A DNA stretch of 64,000 nucleotides from an uncultured Clostridia bacterium (GCA_947624485.1 CANQKM010000006.1:121811-185810); one strand, 5' to 3'. Shown: positions 11,901 to 22,478, counted from the first letter of the stretch. Numbers and translations are program-made. The notes: generated by a model not told the origin, from the sequence alone.

Positions 11901-14900
11901 AATGGTTGTGAACAAAAAGCGCATGGAGGTCAGAGCCAATGATAATACTATGACCTACGGCGACGACTTACCGGATTTGAAGTATGAATTTAATGAGGAA
12001 GATTTGGCCGAAGGCGATAAAACAGAAGATCAACACTTTCCGACACCGACTGTTTCGTGTGAGGTGAACAATAGGACGGAAGTAGGTCGATATGACATAA
12101 CCATCAGCGGAGATAAGGAAGCGGACAACTATTACTTTGTATATGTGGACGGAACAATGACGGTCACACAGCGCCCGATCACCGTAACCAACATTAAAAA
12201 GACGATGCCCGACTATTACGTTCCGGAGAGCGACAATCCCGATCTTACGACGCAAAACATCAGCCTCAACGACATCGCAATATATTCAAAGGGAGAGTTT
12301 ACTGTCGATAATATAGTAAACGACGACGATATACGAATAAGATATACCGTTAAATTTGACAGCTATGTAGATGCTGCGGATACCACAGCAAAAGAAAGAG
12401 AATGTAATGTTACCGTTACGGTAACAGGAATATCGTCTTCATACGAAAAGGGCAGAAATTATGTTTTACAGCCGTCCCCACAGACAATAAGCGGCAAAAC
12501 CGCTATGATAAAAAAAGGCAGCATAAACGATTTTTACCTTATATCAGAACCCGCAATCAATTATACATACGGAGATAAAATCAATCTTGACAGCGGTCTG
12601 ATAAGCGTAACTATTAAAACAGGCACGGCAGAGACAGATGTCGAGACGGAAAGCTGTACCTTTAGAGAGGCTATGGCAAAGGGTATAAAGCTTACACTTG
12701 TACGTGCAGATGGCTCAAGCGTAGAGCTCAACACAGATTCTTACTATATACCTACCGTTTCGGAGGATAACGACAAGGCGCATATAGAAATTTCATGTCA
12801 GACCGGTGCAGAAAAAAAGATACCATGTACTACACTGCACGTAGAACCGATGCAAATTACAGTCCGCGCCGATGATAAGGAAAGATTTTACGGCGACAAT
12901 AACGAAAAGCAGCTTTACCCGCTCAATAACCCAAGCGGCGAGCCGGGCGGTCTGACGTATTCGATTACAAATGGCAAGATTGTAAACAGAGATGATGATG
13001 ATACGCAGCAAAAAGTGCTTACCGACTATATAGAAATAACCACGGAAGAACCGACGTATGAAATACATCAGGAGGATTTAAATCCATCTACGGGAAAAGG
13101 AAGCACATTAGTACCGATAACACTTAAATATAACGGCACAAATCAGAACTATGAGGTTACCGTTGAAGAGCAGTACGACAAGAATACAAATCCCAAAGGC
13201 AGCAGGCTTGAAATAAAGCAGCGTCCGCTGTATATAACAGAACTCACGGCTCCGACGCTTACCGCCCCCGACTATATAGACAGCGACGGTACGCATAATC
13301 TGACATCAAAACTGATAGCGGGATATGCGCTGGCGGGTACAGAGGATGCCGACGGGAAAAATCTCGGTATAAAGCTGAAAGACAAAGCCGACCATGAGGG
13401 CTTGTGCGCCGGTGACGCTGTTAAAATAGGCTACAGAGTACGGTATAACGACACTGAAGCTGATACGTTTGACAAAAAAAATATAAGTATTATAAATATC
13501 GGTATGGACGTCAACTACGGAGAAAGCCGCAATTATTATATTTATACCAACAATAATGATGAAATCACAACAATCACAGGCAAGAAAGAGATACGGCGCA
13601 TAAACAATATAGACGTTATACATGAAATCGAGAAGCACTACACCTTTGGTGAAGAGTTTAATTTGCTGCGCGGCGAAAAGCAGCAGACGGTTGACACGGA
13701 TATTACACGTCCCGAAGAAATTGGTGAAGACGACAGCTGGCTTCGGATAACGTACAATACCGGCGAGGTTTCGGATATAACATTTAAGGAATTGTGCGAG
13801 AGTTTTACAAGTAATGACGAATACAATAAAAATCTTGATTTTAATATTACAATAAACGACAGCGAACCAAAACAGCTTGACCAATTGTTTATGACTGATT
13901 TTAATAAAGATGATGTGTATAAACATTTTAATGCCGGCGATAACATTTCCGTATCACTCGGCATAAAGGGACAGGCGCCGGCATGGACAGGGACGATTAC
14001 GGTAAGCAGAAAGCAGGTGGACGTAAGGGTTGACAATAAATCATACCTTTACCATGAGCGTCCGGAGGATTTTGCATATACAGCCAAACCTGACAGCGCC
14101 GATTTCCGGTGGGGGCAGACGGCTGATGTGATACCGGCGGGAAACTATAAATATACCTGTCTTGAGGACGATAATGTGACGGAAACGAGCAATAAAACTC
14201 CGTCCGGCATATACACAATCAATCTGTCGGTAGAGGATACCGACAACTATACCTTTAACTGCATCTCGGGAACGCTGTCAATAAGACAGAGACCGCTTAT
14301 AATAACGGATATTAAAGTACCGCTGCTCAGCGCGCAGGATGCCCTCGATGGAAAATTGTCAAAATCGGAAACAATCGTGTGGACCGGCAGTGAAAGCAAT
14401 ATAACATTTGCCGACGACTTTGCGCCGCTTGCGGGCGAGACAATTACGATAAACTATACGTATAGGTATACGGAAAATCCGAGAGATGGCGGAGATGTTA
14501 CGGTCGCCCTGAGCGGCATAACGATTGACCGGTTAAAGGGTGACGCGAGAAATTACTATTTGCAGAGCGTGGCGTCACAGACAACCGGCACAGTCGAAAG
14601 CGCGTATATTACAAAGCTTGAAACGACAGAAATTAGGGGTAAAACCGACGGCCGCATAGATCCGGGAAAAACGGAAAAATACGTGTACGGCGACACGCTT
14701 GACCTGAGCGGTATGACGTTTATTATCACGTATAATACCAGCGCTAGTGAAAATATTACCGATATAAAAGATCTTGCCAAATACGGCGTTAAAGCCGAGT
14801 ATTATAAGGACGGGGTAAAACAGGACACTGCGGTTGAGGACGGCGTGTTCTTAACGCGCGACTATGACGGCATGTCGATAAAGCTTTCCCTTGCCGACGA

Positions 14901-17900
14901 CAACGAAAACTCGGAACATAAAGATGATGTGAATGTTGACAAAGCGGTCACAGGTAACGTCATCAAAGTAGGAAAGCGTACAATCCACGTAGGAGTAAAC
15001 GATTCAAGCTATACGTACGGCGATAATCCTCCGTCAGAAACCGAGTACGGAACGGAAGCCGTGAACGGTAAATATACATATTATCTGTATGAGGAAGATT
15101 TCCCCGTAAAGACGGATAAGACACAGGCAGAGTTTTTGGAGGAGCTTATAAACGGCGGTGACGAGGGATATACTCCTCCGACCGTTTCCGTGCGCACGCA
15201 AAACGGCGAAGGTGCAGAGCCCGACAACACAACGGACGCCACGGCGTTTTCGGGTGACACAATAAAAATTGCGGCGGATGTGTCGGGTGCGTCGAGCGAT
15301 AATTATGTGTTTGAAAGCGACGGCAAAAACGGCACGCTCACGGTAAATCAGCGCGAAATAAAGGCAACCGCTATAAACAGCAGCGTTATTCCGACGCTTA
15401 CTGCCGAAATAGCGTACCAAAACGGCAATACTCCGCCGATAACCATACCGAATAACTCCGTAACGGTAACGTACGGGGCTGAGGATAACGACATAACCGT
15501 TGAAAACATGGTAAAGGGCGGCACGGGAGATAAGGTTGCGTTTACGTTTGACGTTGTTTACAACAGCGTTGAGGATACGGGTGACGGTTACACCGACGTC
15601 GCTATTATAAACTTTGCAATGACCGACGGCAATGACGCTAAAAACTATATTTTAAGCGAGGATGTTCCGATAACATCGCAGGGTAAAATAGTAACGACGC
15701 GTGTTAGTGATGTTAAAATAACGGAACCGCCGAAACTTACTTACACCTACGGCGAGCTTCTCAGTATAGACGGTACGGTACAAATAGATTACACAAACGG
15801 CACTAACGTAACCGTATCCATGAACAGACTGTACGAGTACGATATGGAGCTGCTGTTCGTGAAAGCGGGTACTGACGGCTTTATCGCGTCCGACGGAAAC
15901 GAGTACACAGACCTCACGGAAAGTCTCGGAAAACCCGAGGTGAATAAGCTGCTGACCGTTGACGGTTACAACGGCGTAAAGCTGTGCGTGAAGCCGGGTG
16001 ACGGTGTTCGCGTGGAGAATGAGGAAAATATGAAGCAATACGTCTGCGTAACGAATGAGATAAAGGTTGAGCAGAAGAACATCAGATTAAGCGCCGATAA
16101 TCTCGAAATGACGTATGGTGACAGCGTACCCGAGGCTAAGTGGAGCTATAACCAGACCGATCTTGTAAACGGCGACACGCTGACAAGCTCGAGGTTTACG
16201 GTAAACAATACCGATTTTAAGCCGTATGACAGTGAAAAACATCGTAATTATATTTATATTACGGAGGACGGCAGCGAGTCGGGTACGCCCGTAAGCGGCT
16301 CAACTGCTGTGGGCAGCTATGATATAAAGTGGGTAAATTCATGGAGCGGCGTTCTTGACAATACGGCGAACTACAAAATCGAGACCGTGGACGGAACGCT
16401 GACGGTAAATAAAAAGCCGCTCAAAATAAGCGGTATACTTAACGTACCCAACCTTACACCTGAAATTATATCTGAGCACGGCGCGACCGTGCCGGTAACA
16501 ATACCCCATACCGCAAAATATCCCGATAAGGATTATAACGGCAATCCTCTCAACAATTTTGAGTTTGAGCCTGGTTTTGCTCCGCTTGAAGGCGACGAGA
16601 TAGAAATATCGTACGACGCGGTGTATAAGACAATGAGACCGGGTGAGGCGACGACGGTTGACATACTTAACGTACGCGTTACCGATTACGGCAAGGGCGG
16701 CAACTATACGGTGGAGACTGCGCCGACGACTGCGGACGGCATGGTAAGCGATACGAATATTTCCGAGATAGAGCTGCTTTCCGATCCCGTTATGCGTGAC
16801 GACGACGATTCAAAGCAGATAGAGTACGTGTACGGAGACGGTCTGAATCTTGACCGCGGTCTTGTGAAGCTCACTTACGACAACGGCATGTCGATAAACA
16901 TCAACTTTAACAGCCTCGAGGATATATCGAACGGCGTTATATCGCTTGTGTACTGTGACGATAACGGCAACAACCTTGCCGATTACGAGGAGCCGTACGC
17001 CGGTCAGACGCTTTACGTGACAAAGCATAACGGCAGACATATAAAAATAAGCGTGCCGGAGGATTCGGGCATATTCCTGAAATATATGGGCGCGCCGACG
17101 GATAAGCTGAGAACGAACGCGATAAAGGTAAACAAAGCTCCGCTTAAAGCAACGGTCGTTGCGGACGAGACATCGCGTATATACGGCGATGAGAATCCGA
17201 CCTTCCGCTTTGAGTACAGCGGTTTCAGGAACGACGACGACGCGCATTCCGAAAACTTCACGGCGGAGCTTGTCGAGCCGACGATAGACTGCGGCGCTTC
17301 CGTTTCGTCGCCTGTGGGCGAGTATACGGTCAAAGCGTACGGCGGCGAGAGCGCCAACTATTACTGCGCCGAGTTTGAGGACACGACGATAAGCGTAACG
17401 CCGCGTCCGCTTGACGTGGAAGCGATAACGGGCGGTATACCCGCGCTCACATCAAAGATAATACGTGACAACCCCGGACCGATTTATACAATAGTGGGCT
17501 ACGCTCTCAACACAGCAGGTCAGCTTACGCTTAACAATTTAGTACCGAACGACGTTATAAGAGTGTCGTACGACGCGACTTACGCGTCCGCGGATCATGA
17601 GGCGAGAGACGTTACCGTTGCGATAAGCAATATGAGTATTATGGATTACGGCGCGGGTAAAAACTATGAGCTTAGAAACACTCCGTCGATAGCGTCGGGA
17701 GGAAGAGTTTATACGCAGAAGATAGCCGGCGTGGATATTATGAACCAGCCGAAAACAGAGTATACCTACGGCGAGTATATCGATCTTACACAGCCGGGCG
17801 TAAAAATAGTGTATGACGACGGCGAGGTTTTGAACGATGTGCCGTATGACCAGGTTGAGCATTACGACATAGACCTTAACATAACGTATTTCGATAAGAA

Positions 17901-20784
17901 CGGCAGCGAGGTAACGGAACGCGCGCTTGACCTTGTTGAACGTCAGGAGCAGTTTGAGGACGGAACGGTTACGGAAGGTCAGCAGAAGCTTGACTTGACC
18001 TGCTTTAACGGCGCGTACTTCACGCTCGTACCGAAAAAAGACGACACCATAGACAGTCCGTCTCTCCCGACGGCGAACAGCATACGCTCCAAGGTTCTGA
18101 CAGTAAATCCGAAGGTCATTAACGTGAATATAGGCTCGGCAAGCTCCGTTTACGGTGAGGATCCGACGCCGCTTTACGAGTTTGAGTACGGTGACGATTT
18201 TGTATATGGTGAAACCGCAGACGATGTTATAACGGCTTCGCCGACGTTTACATGCACCGATTTGAGCGGCGCGGACGTCGGTGTAACGACCGAGGTCGGA
18301 GAGTACGCGATAAGAATGACGGGTGCGGCGGCGGACAATTATGCCTTCAATTATAACAACGGTACTCTTACGATAACGCCGCGTTCTCTGACGGTAAGCA
18401 ATATAACAAACGGAATACCCGCGCTGACGGCTGATGTTATAAAGGAAAGCATGGGCAGTATACATTACATACCCGCATCGGCGACGAGCAGTCAGATGGA
18501 GTGTGACAGAGTAAACGACGACGATATAAAAATCAATTACAGCGCCGTTTATTCGAGCGAAGAGAAAAATGACAGCTATAACGTCGGTATTGCGGACATG
18601 GAGCTTGAAGACGGATACGGCAGAAATAAAAACTACACGCTCAACAAGGACGCGAGCGTTAAGGTTGTGGAAGGCGGCGGCAGAATCAACGACAAGCAAA
18701 TTACCGAAATAAAAATTACCGAACAGCCGCGCCTTACTTATACTTACGGCGAGACCTTTGACGCAAACGGCGGTAAAGTGCATATCGTATACGACACGGG
18801 ATATGAGGACGATGTGACGTTTGCCGAGCTTGCGGATTATCGTATCACGCCGGAATATTATGATACAGCGTCCGCGGCGGCAACGGGAACGGTACACGGC
18901 GGCGACAGAATTACCGTTTCCGCTCACAACGGAAAGGTAATCAGACTTACCGCGTCAAGCACGTACGAGGTGGAGGCGCAGTATACGGAGCCGCTTGCCA
19001 TAGCGAAGCGCGTGCTTGAATACGGAAACTGTATTGTAAATCCCATAGAGTACGACGGCGCGACAACGCTGACAACCGGTACGGTGGTGTTCTCCAATAC
19101 GCAGTACGAGGATAATGTCACCGCGTCGGCGGTATTCAACTTTGACGATTTCAGAGCAGGAACAAATAAAACGGTTTATATAACCGATATAAGGCTGGAC
19201 GGCGCATGGACTGAAAATTACAGCCTGTCGTCCGATTCCGTCACATCGGTCGGCACAATAAATAAAGCAAAGGCAACGCTGACGCTGCCGGCGGATAACG
19301 TGTACCTGTCGCCGGAGGACAACTCCATAACAGTTACCGCGCCGGAAATGACGAGTATGCAGCGGGAAGGCGGAGCGAAATATCAGTATTCGGTAGACGG
19401 AGGCGTCACATGGTCGGACGACAATGTGTTTACCGGACTTGAGCTTGGCAGGGAATACAGCGTAAGCCTGCGGCTTGCGGAGACGGATAACTATGCCGCG
19501 ACCGATCCGACGGAAAGCATATCGGTAACGACTTATAAGGTAAGATTTACGCTAAGCGCGAACGAAACGCCGGCAGAAGGCGAGGAGCGCAGAATATTAA
19601 AGCGTTTCTACACAAACACGGAAACCGTCGAAAACGAGGAAGCGTTAAGGGCTTTAATAGGCGCTGTCACGGAAACCGATGAAAACGGCGAAGAGCGCGA
19701 GGTTACGTATTATACTCTGTATGACGCTGTAACGGGCGGCACAATGCAATTCCCGTTCAGCTTTATACCCGAGGGCGAAACCACTGCCGACGTGAACGTT
19801 TATACATCGCTCACCGCCGCAAGACGAAGCGGCGGCGGAGGCGGAAGCAGCGCCGGCGGCGGATTTGTCGGAGTAATTATAAGCTTTACGGATAAAGACG
19901 GCAAGGAAAGCGAAAATTCATCCGTGACGGTGGGGCTTGACGAAGGTACGCTGAAGCTAAGCGCCGACGTTTCAAGCATCGCAAGGAACGCGGTAGTTAC
20001 ATGGAGTTCGGATAATCCCGATGTTGCGTCGGTAAATTCTCTGGGTACTGTTAAATTACTGGGTGTAGGAACGGCTACCATAACGGCGGAAGCAAAAGGC
20101 TACAGAAACGCCGAAAAGGATACAATTACCATAACCGTGGTGGACACAACGCCCGACGCAACTCCTTCGCCGACCGTATCGCCGGATCCGGGAGACTCGG
20201 ATAAGCGTGTGAATATTCCGTATCTGCACGGATTTGACAATATGATAAAGCCCGATGACAGTATGACGCGCGCTGAAGCCGCGACAATCATGCTGCAGCT
20301 TGCGGGCGGCAGCGACGGAACGGTATATGAGAATATATTTGCTGATGTGCGTGATGACGCTTGGTATAAGGACATTATCGCCGAGGCAGCTGCGAAAGGT
20401 TTCATTTCGGGATATGACGACGGCTTGTTCAGACCGGAGGAAACCGTTACGAGAGAACAGTTTGCTGCTATGACGGTGAAACTTGCGGGACTTGAACCGA
20501 TATACGGAAGCAGGTTTGCCGATGTTGACGCTGACCGCTGGAGCGCGGGAAGCATTAACGCGGCGGTTGAGAACGGTATAATCACGGGTTATGAGGATGG
20601 CACATTCCTGCCGGAAAATCCGATCAGACGCTCCGAGGCGGTAAGGATGGCGAACGCGGCGACGGGGAGAATACCGGATAAAGCCGCGATAGACGCTGTG
20701 GAGTGTCCGTATATCGACTTGCCCGCGTCGCACTGGGCATATTACGAATTTATGGCTGCGGCAGCCGAGTACGAAATTCCGTAA
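8938..20784 (+). CDS. Giant SLH-anchored surface protein, 3,948 aa, MBG/Ig-like repeats and a dockerin-like segment
   Basis: The ATG follows an AAAGGGG ribosome binding site and a Sec signal peptide (residues 1-31, cleavage near VFA-AGE). Next come an InlB-B/Flg_new-like repeat with FEGWYY and YAKWG (about residues 100-160) and a dockerin/EF-hand-like pair, DINMDNYINALDLL then DVDYNGTVDETDKD (about 578-640). Residues 1000-3360 hold seven copies of a two-domain unit: an MBG-like module with YGD-x-P motifs (nt about 11952, 12887, 14047, 15013, 16113, 17179, 18150) and an Ig-like module with YGE/YGD-LDL motifs (nt about 12565, 13643, 14685, 15745, 16828, 17763, 18736). The period is about 1.03 kb. 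A further YDG-like unit, an Fn3-like stretch, a Gly-Ser linker (about 3629-3645), Big_2 (VTWSSDNPDVASV) and three SLH repeats (about 3755-3945) close the protein. It is inferred to be a very long surface stalk or adhesin; no enzyme domain is recognised. Confidence 0.95.
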   Translation: MKRVKILKRLMLFILCIATAAQCGFVMPVFAAGETYDLFVHYMTGEFTIGSYTHSGIRSVEHPVIVPPFDGDNTAENLKNQMINNANFGAIGIGETPNIPAPYRVLGYTFEGWYYNLDFSASDPYRNATQYTGGAITEEMVDTLGDIQLYAKWGSYHSADITSGSVKFTMQNDNGDFINDPVIWTDEDGKNGTEEFKLEDGKENDDGTVVDYYGYVYGDVSKIKMEFEQYDPGRVEIVEYTDPEMQDEDHRIVSYENQATTTVHFNNDEENITAQDIKLSDLGKDYNAYIGYTTDDSEAGGELLPLENAGELVTGVNITTADYMTLNKTQDYTEAADESLPEENTIEVLVTMPEHDDPLTGQKHQVKRTYRFHIKRLDMELKPEYGNTPYGRIMETMKTNPDEAKTQETYFHEHDHTYSGYKYNIDAWNIYGLNGKNVPVGSTPGENEFINYDEDETAIVVTEGEKFKDPGVLLYKNGEPVKADNITRTIHYTTVDSLRYGIWDSPENNPQDKPDISTITSVTEETESGDDAVVSILKDEKYVKPGIYTIDYEYTPEGLNIPIRAHRSMIVIPRQDSKMPYHFDINMDNYINALDLLIYDRLPEKDHSIIENVFLYRVFDVDYNGTVDETDKDHVMKESIIKSNIYPSLAVTEEEASSGKEYTVPELDTGKTQLYMDFLGTDASALADMTPKEASEIEKTPLKKGDVFYIGYRFDNVANLTNSEIEALLHEIVISTSFDTRYLQLERLNSESLSEFLKTANPKLFKDGKNLFNITMTSIPYYTDKSTAFVKWNNIGDAEKDPTNIAGYNPNTAGTTSSVTTTRIEMFLNHDDDHDAADTYELKDNEYLLKLPVRVVNIPPQGERYTKYGDTSIERKTISAKLGANCLNFAFGNIYGYMWDMDRALNTSVTENLLDKLQYMGDITPVFDKEGEPQIIEMEYKEFGAHSVEQGIFEGDLPAGITYSAGHLYGTPEKAGEYEFYINGVRYKMVVNKKRMEVRANDNTMTYGDDLPDLKYEFNEEDLAEGDKTEDQHFPTPTVSCEVNNRTEVGRYDITISGDKEADNYYFVYVDGTMTVTQRPITVTNIKKTMPDYYVPESDNPDLTTQNISLNDIAIYSKGEFTVDNIVNDDDIRIRYTVKFDSYVDAADTTAKERECNVTVTVTGISSSYEKGRNYVLQPSPQTISGKTAMIKKGSINDFYLISEPAINYTYGDKINLDSGLISVTIKTGTAETDVETESCTFREAMAKGIKLTLVRADGSSVELNTDSYYIPTVSEDNDKAHIEISCQTGAEKKIPCTTLHVEPMQITVRADDKERFYGDNNEKQLYPLNNPSGEPGGLTYSITNGKIVNRDDDDTQQKVLTDYIEITTEEPTYEIHQEDLNPSTGKGSTLVPITLKYNGTNQNYEVTVEEQYDKNTNPKGSRLEIKQRPLYITELTAPTLTAPDYIDSDGTHNLTSKLIAGYALAGTEDADGKNLGIKLKDKADHEGLCAGDAVKIGYRVRYNDTEADTFDKKNISIINIGMDVNYGESRNYYIYTNNNDEITTITGKKEIRRINNIDVIHEIEKHYTFGEEFNLLRGEKQQTVDTDITRPEEIGEDDSWLRITYNTGEVSDITFKELCESFTSNDEYNKNLDFNITINDSEPKQLDQLFMTDFNKDDVYKHFNAGDNISVSLGIKGQAPAWTGTITVSRKQVDVRVDNKSYLYHERPEDFAYTAKPDSADFRWGQTADVIPAGNYKYTCLEDDNVTETSNKTPSGIYTINLSVEDTDNYTFNCISGTLSIRQRPLIITDIKVPLLSAQDALDGKLSKSETIVWTGSESNITFADDFAPLAGETITINYTYRYTENPRDGGDVTVALSGITIDRLKGDARNYYLQSVASQTTGTVESAYITKLETTEIRGKTDGRIDPGKTEKYVYGDTLDLSGMTFIITYNTSASENITDIKDLAKYGVKAEYYKDGVKQDTAVEDGVFLTRDYDGMSIKLSLADDNENSEHKDDVNVDKAVTGNVIKVGKRTIHVGVNDSSYTYGDNPPSETEYGTEAVNGKYTYYLYEEDFPVKTDKTQAEFLEELINGGDEGYTPPTVSVRTQNGEGAEPDNTTDATAFSGDTIKIAADVSGASSDNYVFESDGKNGTLTVNQREIKATAINSSVIPTLTAEIAYQNGNTPPITIPNNSVTVTYGAEDNDITVENMVKGGTGDKVAFTFDVVYNSVEDTGDGYTDVAIINFAMTDGNDAKNYILSEDVPITSQGKIVTTRVSDVKITEPPKLTYTYGELLSIDGTVQIDYTNGTNVTVSMNRLYEYDMELLFVKAGTDGFIASDGNEYTDLTESLGKPEVNKLLTVDGYNGVKLCVKPGDGVRVENEENMKQYVCVTNEIKVEQKNIRLSADNLEMTYGDSVPEAKWSYNQTDLVNGDTLTSSRFTVNNTDFKPYDSEKHRNYIYITEDGSESGTPVSGSTAVGSYDIKWVNSWSGVLDNTANYKIETVDGTLTVNKKPLKISGILNVPNLTPEIISEHGATVPVTIPHTAKYPDKDYNGNPLNNFEFEPGFAPLEGDEIEISYDAVYKTMRPGEATTVDILNVRVTDYGKGGNYTVETAPTTADGMVSDTNISEIELLSDPVMRDDDDSKQIEYVYGDGLNLDRGLVKLTYDNGMSININFNSLEDISNGVISLVYCDDNGNNLADYEEPYAGQTLYVTKHNGRHIKISVPEDSGIFLKYMGAPTDKLRTNAIKVNKAPLKATVVADETSRIYGDENPTFRFEYSGFRNDDDAHSENFTAELVEPTIDCGASVSSPVGEYTVKAYGGESANYYCAEFEDTTISVTPRPLDVEAITGGIPALTSKIIRDNPGPIYTIVGYALNTAGQLTLNNLVPNDVIRVSYDATYASADHEARDVTVAISNMSIMDYGAGKNYELRNTPSIASGGRVYTQKIAGVDIMNQPKTEYTYGEYIDLTQPGVKIVYDDGEVLNDVPYDQVEHYDIDLNITYFDKNGSEVTERALDLVERQEQFEDGTVTEGQQKLDLTCFNGAYFTLVPKKDDTIDSPSLPTANSIRSKVLTVNPKVINVNIGSASSVYGEDPTPLYEFEYGDDFVYGETADDVITASPTFTCTDLSGADVGVTTEVGEYAIRMTGAAADNYAFNYNNGTLTITPRSLTVSNITNGIPALTADVIKESMGSIHYIPASATSSQMECDRVNDDDIKINYSAVYSSEEKNDSYNVGIADMELEDGYGRNKNYTLNKDASVKVVEGGGRINDKQITEIKITEQPRLTYTYGETFDANGGKVHIVYDTGYEDDVTFAELADYRITPEYYDTASAAATGTVHGGDRITVSAHNGKVIRLTASSTYEVEAQYTEPLAIAKRVLEYGNCIVNPIEYDGATTLTTGTVVFSNTQYEDNVTASAVFNFDDFRAGTNKTVYITDIRLDGAWTENYSLSSDSVTSVGTINKAKATLTLPADNVYLSPEDNSITVTAPEMTSMQREGGAKYQYSVDGGVTWSDDNVFTGLELGREYSVSLRLAETDNYAATDPTESISVTTYKVRFTLSANETPAEGEERRILKRFYTNTETVENEEALRALIGAVTETDENGEEREVTYYTLYDAVTGGTMQFPFSFIPEGETTADVNVYTSLTAARRSGGGGGSSAGGGFVGVIISFTDKDGKESENSSVTVGLDEGTLKLSADVSSIARNAVVTWSSDNPDVASVNSLGTVKLLGVGTATITAEAKGYRNAEKDTITITVVDTTPDATPSPTVSPDPGDSDKRVNIPYLHGFDNMIKPDDSMTRAEAATIMLQLAGGSDGTVYENIFADVRDDAWYKDIIAEAAAKGFISGYDDGLFRPEETVTREQFAAMTVKLAGLEPIYGSRFADVDADRWSAGSINAAVENGIITGYEDGTFLPENPIRRSEAVRMANAATGRIPDKAAIDAVECPYIDLPASHWAYYEFMAAAAEYEIP

Positions 20785-20812
20785 TTTGCACAGGACAGTC
20801 ATGTTGAGAAAT

Positions 20813-20843
20813 CACGGAGGCGGCCGAAACGGTCGCCTCCGTG
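20813..20843. terminator. Strong hairpin after giant gene 2
   Basis: A 13-bp stem (CACGGAGGCGGCC pairing with GGTCGCCTCCGTG, one G-U pair) has a 5-nt loop, 29 nt after the stop codon. No T run follows, so it may act as a 3' stabilising structure or a weak terminator. Confidence 0.5.
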
Positions 20844-20876
20844 TATAATAATGTTATATATAATCGGAGGGAAAGT

Positions 20877-22193
20877 ATGTACGAGATAAAATGCCCCAAC
20901 TGCGGCTCGGTGTTCCAGGTTGACGAGTCGAGTTACGAGTCGATAGCGCGTCAGGTGCGGAACGAGGAATTCGCGAAGGAAATAAGCGAGCGGACGGCGC
21001 AGTTCGAGCGTGAAAAGGATACAGCCGTAAAGCTTGCGAAAACTGAAACGGAGAGCGAGCTTAACGAAAAAATAGCTGCGAAGGACGCGGAAATAGCGAA
21101 ATTAACGTCGCAGCTAAAGTCGGGCGAGGACCGCGTGCGTATCGAGGTAAGCGAGGCGGTGTCGGTCAAGGATAAGGAAATTTCGGCAAAAAACGAGGAA
21201 ATAAACGAACTCAGGTCAAAGCTCGGCATACTCGAAGCTCAGACAAAGCTCGCCGTAAGCGAGGCGGTAGCGCAGAAGGACAGGGAAATTTCAAAGCAGC
21301 GCGAGGAAATAACGCTTCTTAACGGTCGGATCGAAACGAACGACAAGACAGCTGCGCTCCGTGAAAAGACGCTTAAAGAAAGCTACGAGGACAAATTGAA
21401 GGACAAGGACGAGCAGATAGCGTATTACAGGGATTTCAAGGCGCGCCAGTCCACGAAGATGATAGGCGAAAGTCTCGAGCAACACTGTGAAACGGAATTT
21501 AACAAGCTCCGCGCCGCGGGCTTTAAGAACGCGTATTTCGAGAAGGACAACGACGCGAAAACCGGCAGCAAGGGAGATTTTATTTTCCGCGAGTCGGCGG
21601 AGGACGGCACGGAATTTATCTCGATAATGTTCGAGATGAAAAACGAAGCCGACAAAACGGCGACAAAGCACAGGAACGAGGATTTCTTAAAGGAGCTTGA
21701 CAAGGACAGGAACGAAAAGGGCTGCGAGTACGCCGTACTCGTGTCGCTCCTTGAGGCGGACAGCGAGCTTTACAACACCGGCATAGTCGATATGTCGCAC
21801 CGCTACCCGAAAATGTACGTGATACGACCGCAGTTTTTCGTGCCGATGATAACGCTTTTGAGAAACGCCGCGCTGAATTCTCTTACATACAAGCAGGAGC
21901 TGAGCGTGATACGTAATCAAAATATAGATATTTCCCATTTTGAGGAGGATATGAACGATTTTAAGGACAGGTTCGAGCGCAACTACAATCTGGCGAGCCA
22001 AAAGTTCAATAAAGCCATCGAGGAAATTGATAAAACGATAGACCATTTGCAGAAAACGAAGGACGCGCTGCTGTCGTCGGAGAACAACCTGCGTCTCGCG
22101 AACAATAAGGCGCAGGAGCTTACAATAAAAAAGCTCACAAAAAATAACCCCACAATGGCGGCAAAATTCGAGGAACTGAAAAACGGGGAATAA
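20877..22193 (+). CDS. DUF2130 family protein with zinc-ribbon-like N-terminus and coiled coil
   Basis: The start at 20877 is chosen because CGGAGGGA lies 6 nt upstream; the upstream in-frame extension has no ribosome binding site. The 438-aa product opens with [17 protein letters not shown], a CxxC knuckle, followed by a long charged coiled coil (about residues 25-190). The DUF2130 core lies about 195-330 ([43 protein letters not shown]), and a second helical or coiled region runs to the end. DUF2130 proteins are distantly related to PD-(D/E)xK nuclease folds, and their cellular role is not established. It stands as a single gene between the SLH cluster and a bidirectional terminator. Confidence 0.88.
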   Translation: MYEIKCPNCGSVFQVDESSYESIARQVRNEEFAKEISERTAQFEREKDTAVKLAKTETESELNEKIAAKDAEIAKLTSQLKSGEDRVRIEVSEAVSVKDKEISAKNEEINELRSKLGILEAQTKLAVSEAVAQKDREISKQREEITLLNGRIETNDKTAALREKTLKESYEDKLKDKDEQIAYYRDFKARQSTKMIGESLEQHCETEFNKLRAAGFKNAYFEKDNDAKTGSKGDFIFRESAEDGTEFISIMFEMKNEADKTATKHRNEDFLKELDKDRNEKGCEYAVLVSLLEADSELYNTGIVDMSHRYPKMYVIRPQFFVPMITLLRNAALNSLTYKQELSVIRNQNIDISHFEEDMNDFKDRFERNYNLASQKFNKAIEEIDKTIDHLQKTKDALLSSENNLRLANNKAQELTIKKLTKNNPTMAAKFEELKNGE

Positions 22194-22207
22194 ATAAGTA
22201 TATAAAG

Positions 22208-22238
22208 CAAAAAACGCGCTTTGGGAACGCGTTTTTTG
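22208..22238. terminator. Bidirectional intrinsic terminator
   Basis: An 11-bp stem (CAAAAAACGCG / CGCGTTTTTTG) has A and T tracts on both sides. It serves the DUF2130 gene on the plus strand and the converging DUF6514-like gene on the minus strand. Confidence 0.9.
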
Positions 22239-22239
22239 T

Positions 22240-22440
22240 TTAGATGTTCAAAAAATCCTCAACAACATCGCCGAGATGTATAGGATCAAGAGAGAATTTA
22301 TTGCAGGCATCTGCAAGCTCTGAGACGGTATTTTGGTTCGTGGAAATGTCCTCGAAACAGTACACGTCATTATATCGGATGCCGTATACGATGTACTCTT
22401 TCCCTTCCACAATTTTTTGTTTAGAGGTGAGTTCGTACAT
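22240..22440 (-). CDS. Small DUF6514-like protein
   Basis: The 66-aa protein starts at the second Met (MYELTSKQ), because AAGGAGC lies 5 nt before that ATG; the longer form would start inside the ribosome binding site region. It carries YIVYGIRYND, a central DIST and a C-terminal LDPIHLGDVVEDFL, which match my memory of the DUF6514 family of small Clostridia proteins of unknown function. It has no signal peptide or membrane segment. A sigma-A promoter lies 40-65 nt upstream and a bidirectional terminator follows immediately, so it is a one-gene unit. Confidence 0.75.
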   Translation of the reverse strand: MYELTSKQKIVEGKEYIVYGIRYNDVYCFEDISTNQNTVSELADACNKFSLDPIHLGDVVEDFLNI

Positions 22441-22478
22441 AATTGCTCCTTGCTCCATATTAAATTTTTTGTAATTAA

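Noticed and set aside
17539..18927. 462-codon minus-strand frame antisense to giant gene 2
   Set aside because: Composition artefact of a low-stop antisense frame; no ribosome binding site, no domain, and the opposite strand encodes recognisable repeats.
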